DNA from: JBHPGW01 sp042569785
Lineage (GTDB): Bacteria > Planctomycetota > Phycisphaerae > Sedimentisphaerales > Anaerobacaceae
Direction of reading: 5' to 3'
Assembly: GCA_042569785.1 (NCBI GenBank)
Contig: JBHPGW010000010.1
Coordinates: 1-53,484, forward strand
DNA length: 53,484 nucleotides
Numbering within the stretch: position 1 is the first letter of the stretch; each line of letters opens with the position of its first letter. Both the position numbers and the translations under genes were made by a program. Below, piece by piece: positions 52,979 to 53,484 of this stretch. A model generated the notes under the pieces. It was not told where the DNA came from. It worked only from the letters and a program-made list of their open reading frames with translations, and made no database searches.

Positions 52979-53446
52979 ATGCGATTGGCGGTAATCCGCG
53001 AGACTCAGGATTCCTGCGGTCAGCCAAAGACTGGTTTGCTGCGATTTGCTGCGACTACAGAACCGATTTCTCAACTTATTATCGACTCGATTACACAAAG
53101 CGACTGTTTTAACACAAATGCAAGGGCACTGATCGCATTGCCGCAAGGATGGCATTCGCCAAATTCCTCTCAAAACTCTAAAATAGTCTACTATAACGGC
53201 AGTATCGACATCTCCTTACAAGACCTTGTAAAGTCCAACTCCAGTCAGTGGTTTATTTTGTCCAATGGAAGCTTTGTCACAGACGCTGATTTCAAATCGC
53301 TTGAGAAAATATTAGCTCAGTTCGATAATGATATTATTGCCATTGATGTAGATCCCGAATTGATGTCCTATCATGAAAAGGTGCGAGTCACTTGCGATCA
53401 TAATCTGGCAGGTTTCAGGCGTCAATACCATGATGCTATTTCGTGA
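52979..53446 (+). CDS. Hypothetical protein, possibly nucleotidyltransferase-like
   Basis: The 155-residue protein begins after GGGGGGCAAGT and is 18 bases after the BY-kinase. I do not recognise it with certainty. The segment WFILSNGSFVTDADFKSLEKIL followed (after a short gap) by IIAIDVDPEL resembles the middle of sugar nucleotidyltransferases, including the matching stretch of the exosortase fusion (FHASSVFVPDID). The N-terminal half has no nucleotide-binding loop. It could be a degenerate transferase domain split from a following gene, because another frame opens in its last 17 bases and runs off the window. Function is unknown. The position suggests a role in the polysaccharide/exosortase operon. 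Confidence 0.6.
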   Translation: MRLAVIRETQDSCGQPKTGLLRFAATTEPISQLIIDSITQSDCFNTNARALIALPQGWHSPNSSQNSKIVYYNGSIDISLQDLVKSNSSQWFILSNGSFVTDADFKSLEKILAQFDNDIIAIDVDPELMSYHEKVRVTCDHNLAGFRRQYHDAIS

Positions 53447-53484
53447 ATTGTTCGTCTCTGTCGTTCGAGCTTATTACTTAAAGC
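53430..53484 (+). CDS. Possible start of the next operon gene (partial)
   Basis: ATGATG at 53430 opens a frame (MMLFRELFVSVVRAYYLK) that continues without a stop to the window edge and overlaps the preceding gene by 17 bases. This looks like another coupled gene, or the other half of a gene broken by a frameshift. Eighteen residues are too few to name a family. Confidence 0.35.
   Translation, partial: MMLFRELFVSVVRAYYLK

Overview
The window reads as chromosomal DNA from a bacterium of the Planctomycetota, most likely an anaerobic member of the Phycisphaerae. This is an inference from gene content: an exosortase with a stand-alone EpsI-type protein, very large secreted proteins built from golvesin-like, PKD, LamG and tandem-95 modules, superoxide reductase with thiol peroxidase, and csrA. 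Many genes carry a strong AAAGGGGG-type ribosome binding site. No rRNA, tRNA, CRISPR array, transposase or integrase was seen, so nothing points to a recent mobile insertion.

Layout. (1) 1-1875: the 3' end of a PAS histidine kinase and its NarL/LuxR-type response regulator. (2) 2081-6746: a cluster for life with oxygen and metals: thioredoxin-like protein, ferritin-like protein, thiol peroxidase, superoxide reductase, two lipoproteins (one with EHP repeats), a transglutaminase-like protein and a rhodanese. Near-identical hairpin elements lie between some of these genes. (3) 6722-10879, minus strand: a secreted beta-helix/LamG/golvesin protein whose frame runs through a terminator-like hairpin. 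(4) 11600-14448: a DUF11-repeat lipoprotein and a thioredoxin-fold protein. (5) 14514-21265: glycogen metabolism. A glycogen-synthase-like glycosyltransferase converges on an overlapping minus-strand operon of GT4, GH57 and alpha-glucan phosphorylase. (6) 21672-22668: csrA and an EpsI-type protein. (7) 22968-31599: two tandem paralogous giant secreted proteins with golvesin-like domains. The second also holds a probable caspase-fold (clan CD-like) His/Cys pair 776 residues apart. (8) 31712-53484: one long plus-strand surface-polysaccharide operon, still open at the window edge.

How it fits together. The polysaccharide operon carries ABC export genes (permease and Wzt-like ATPase), a Wzy-like polymerase/ligase and a Wzz/BY-kinase. 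It also has about seven glycosyltransferases (including an Alg14/Alg13-like split pair), a pyruvyltransferase, a methyltransferase, a CapK-like adenylate-forming enzyme and two PP-loop ATP pyrophosphatase-type enzymes. Near its end lies a protein that joins a sugar-nucleotidyltransferase-like domain and left-handed beta-helix to a complete exosortase. Exosortases process C-terminally tagged proteins and are usually encoded beside exopolysaccharide genes. The fusion would physically link the two pathways and is the most unusual object here. The EpsI partner sits about 26 kb upstream, beside csrA and the giant adhesin-like genes. No PEP-CTERM-like tail was found on the secreted proteins in the window, so the sorting substrates are probably elsewhere.
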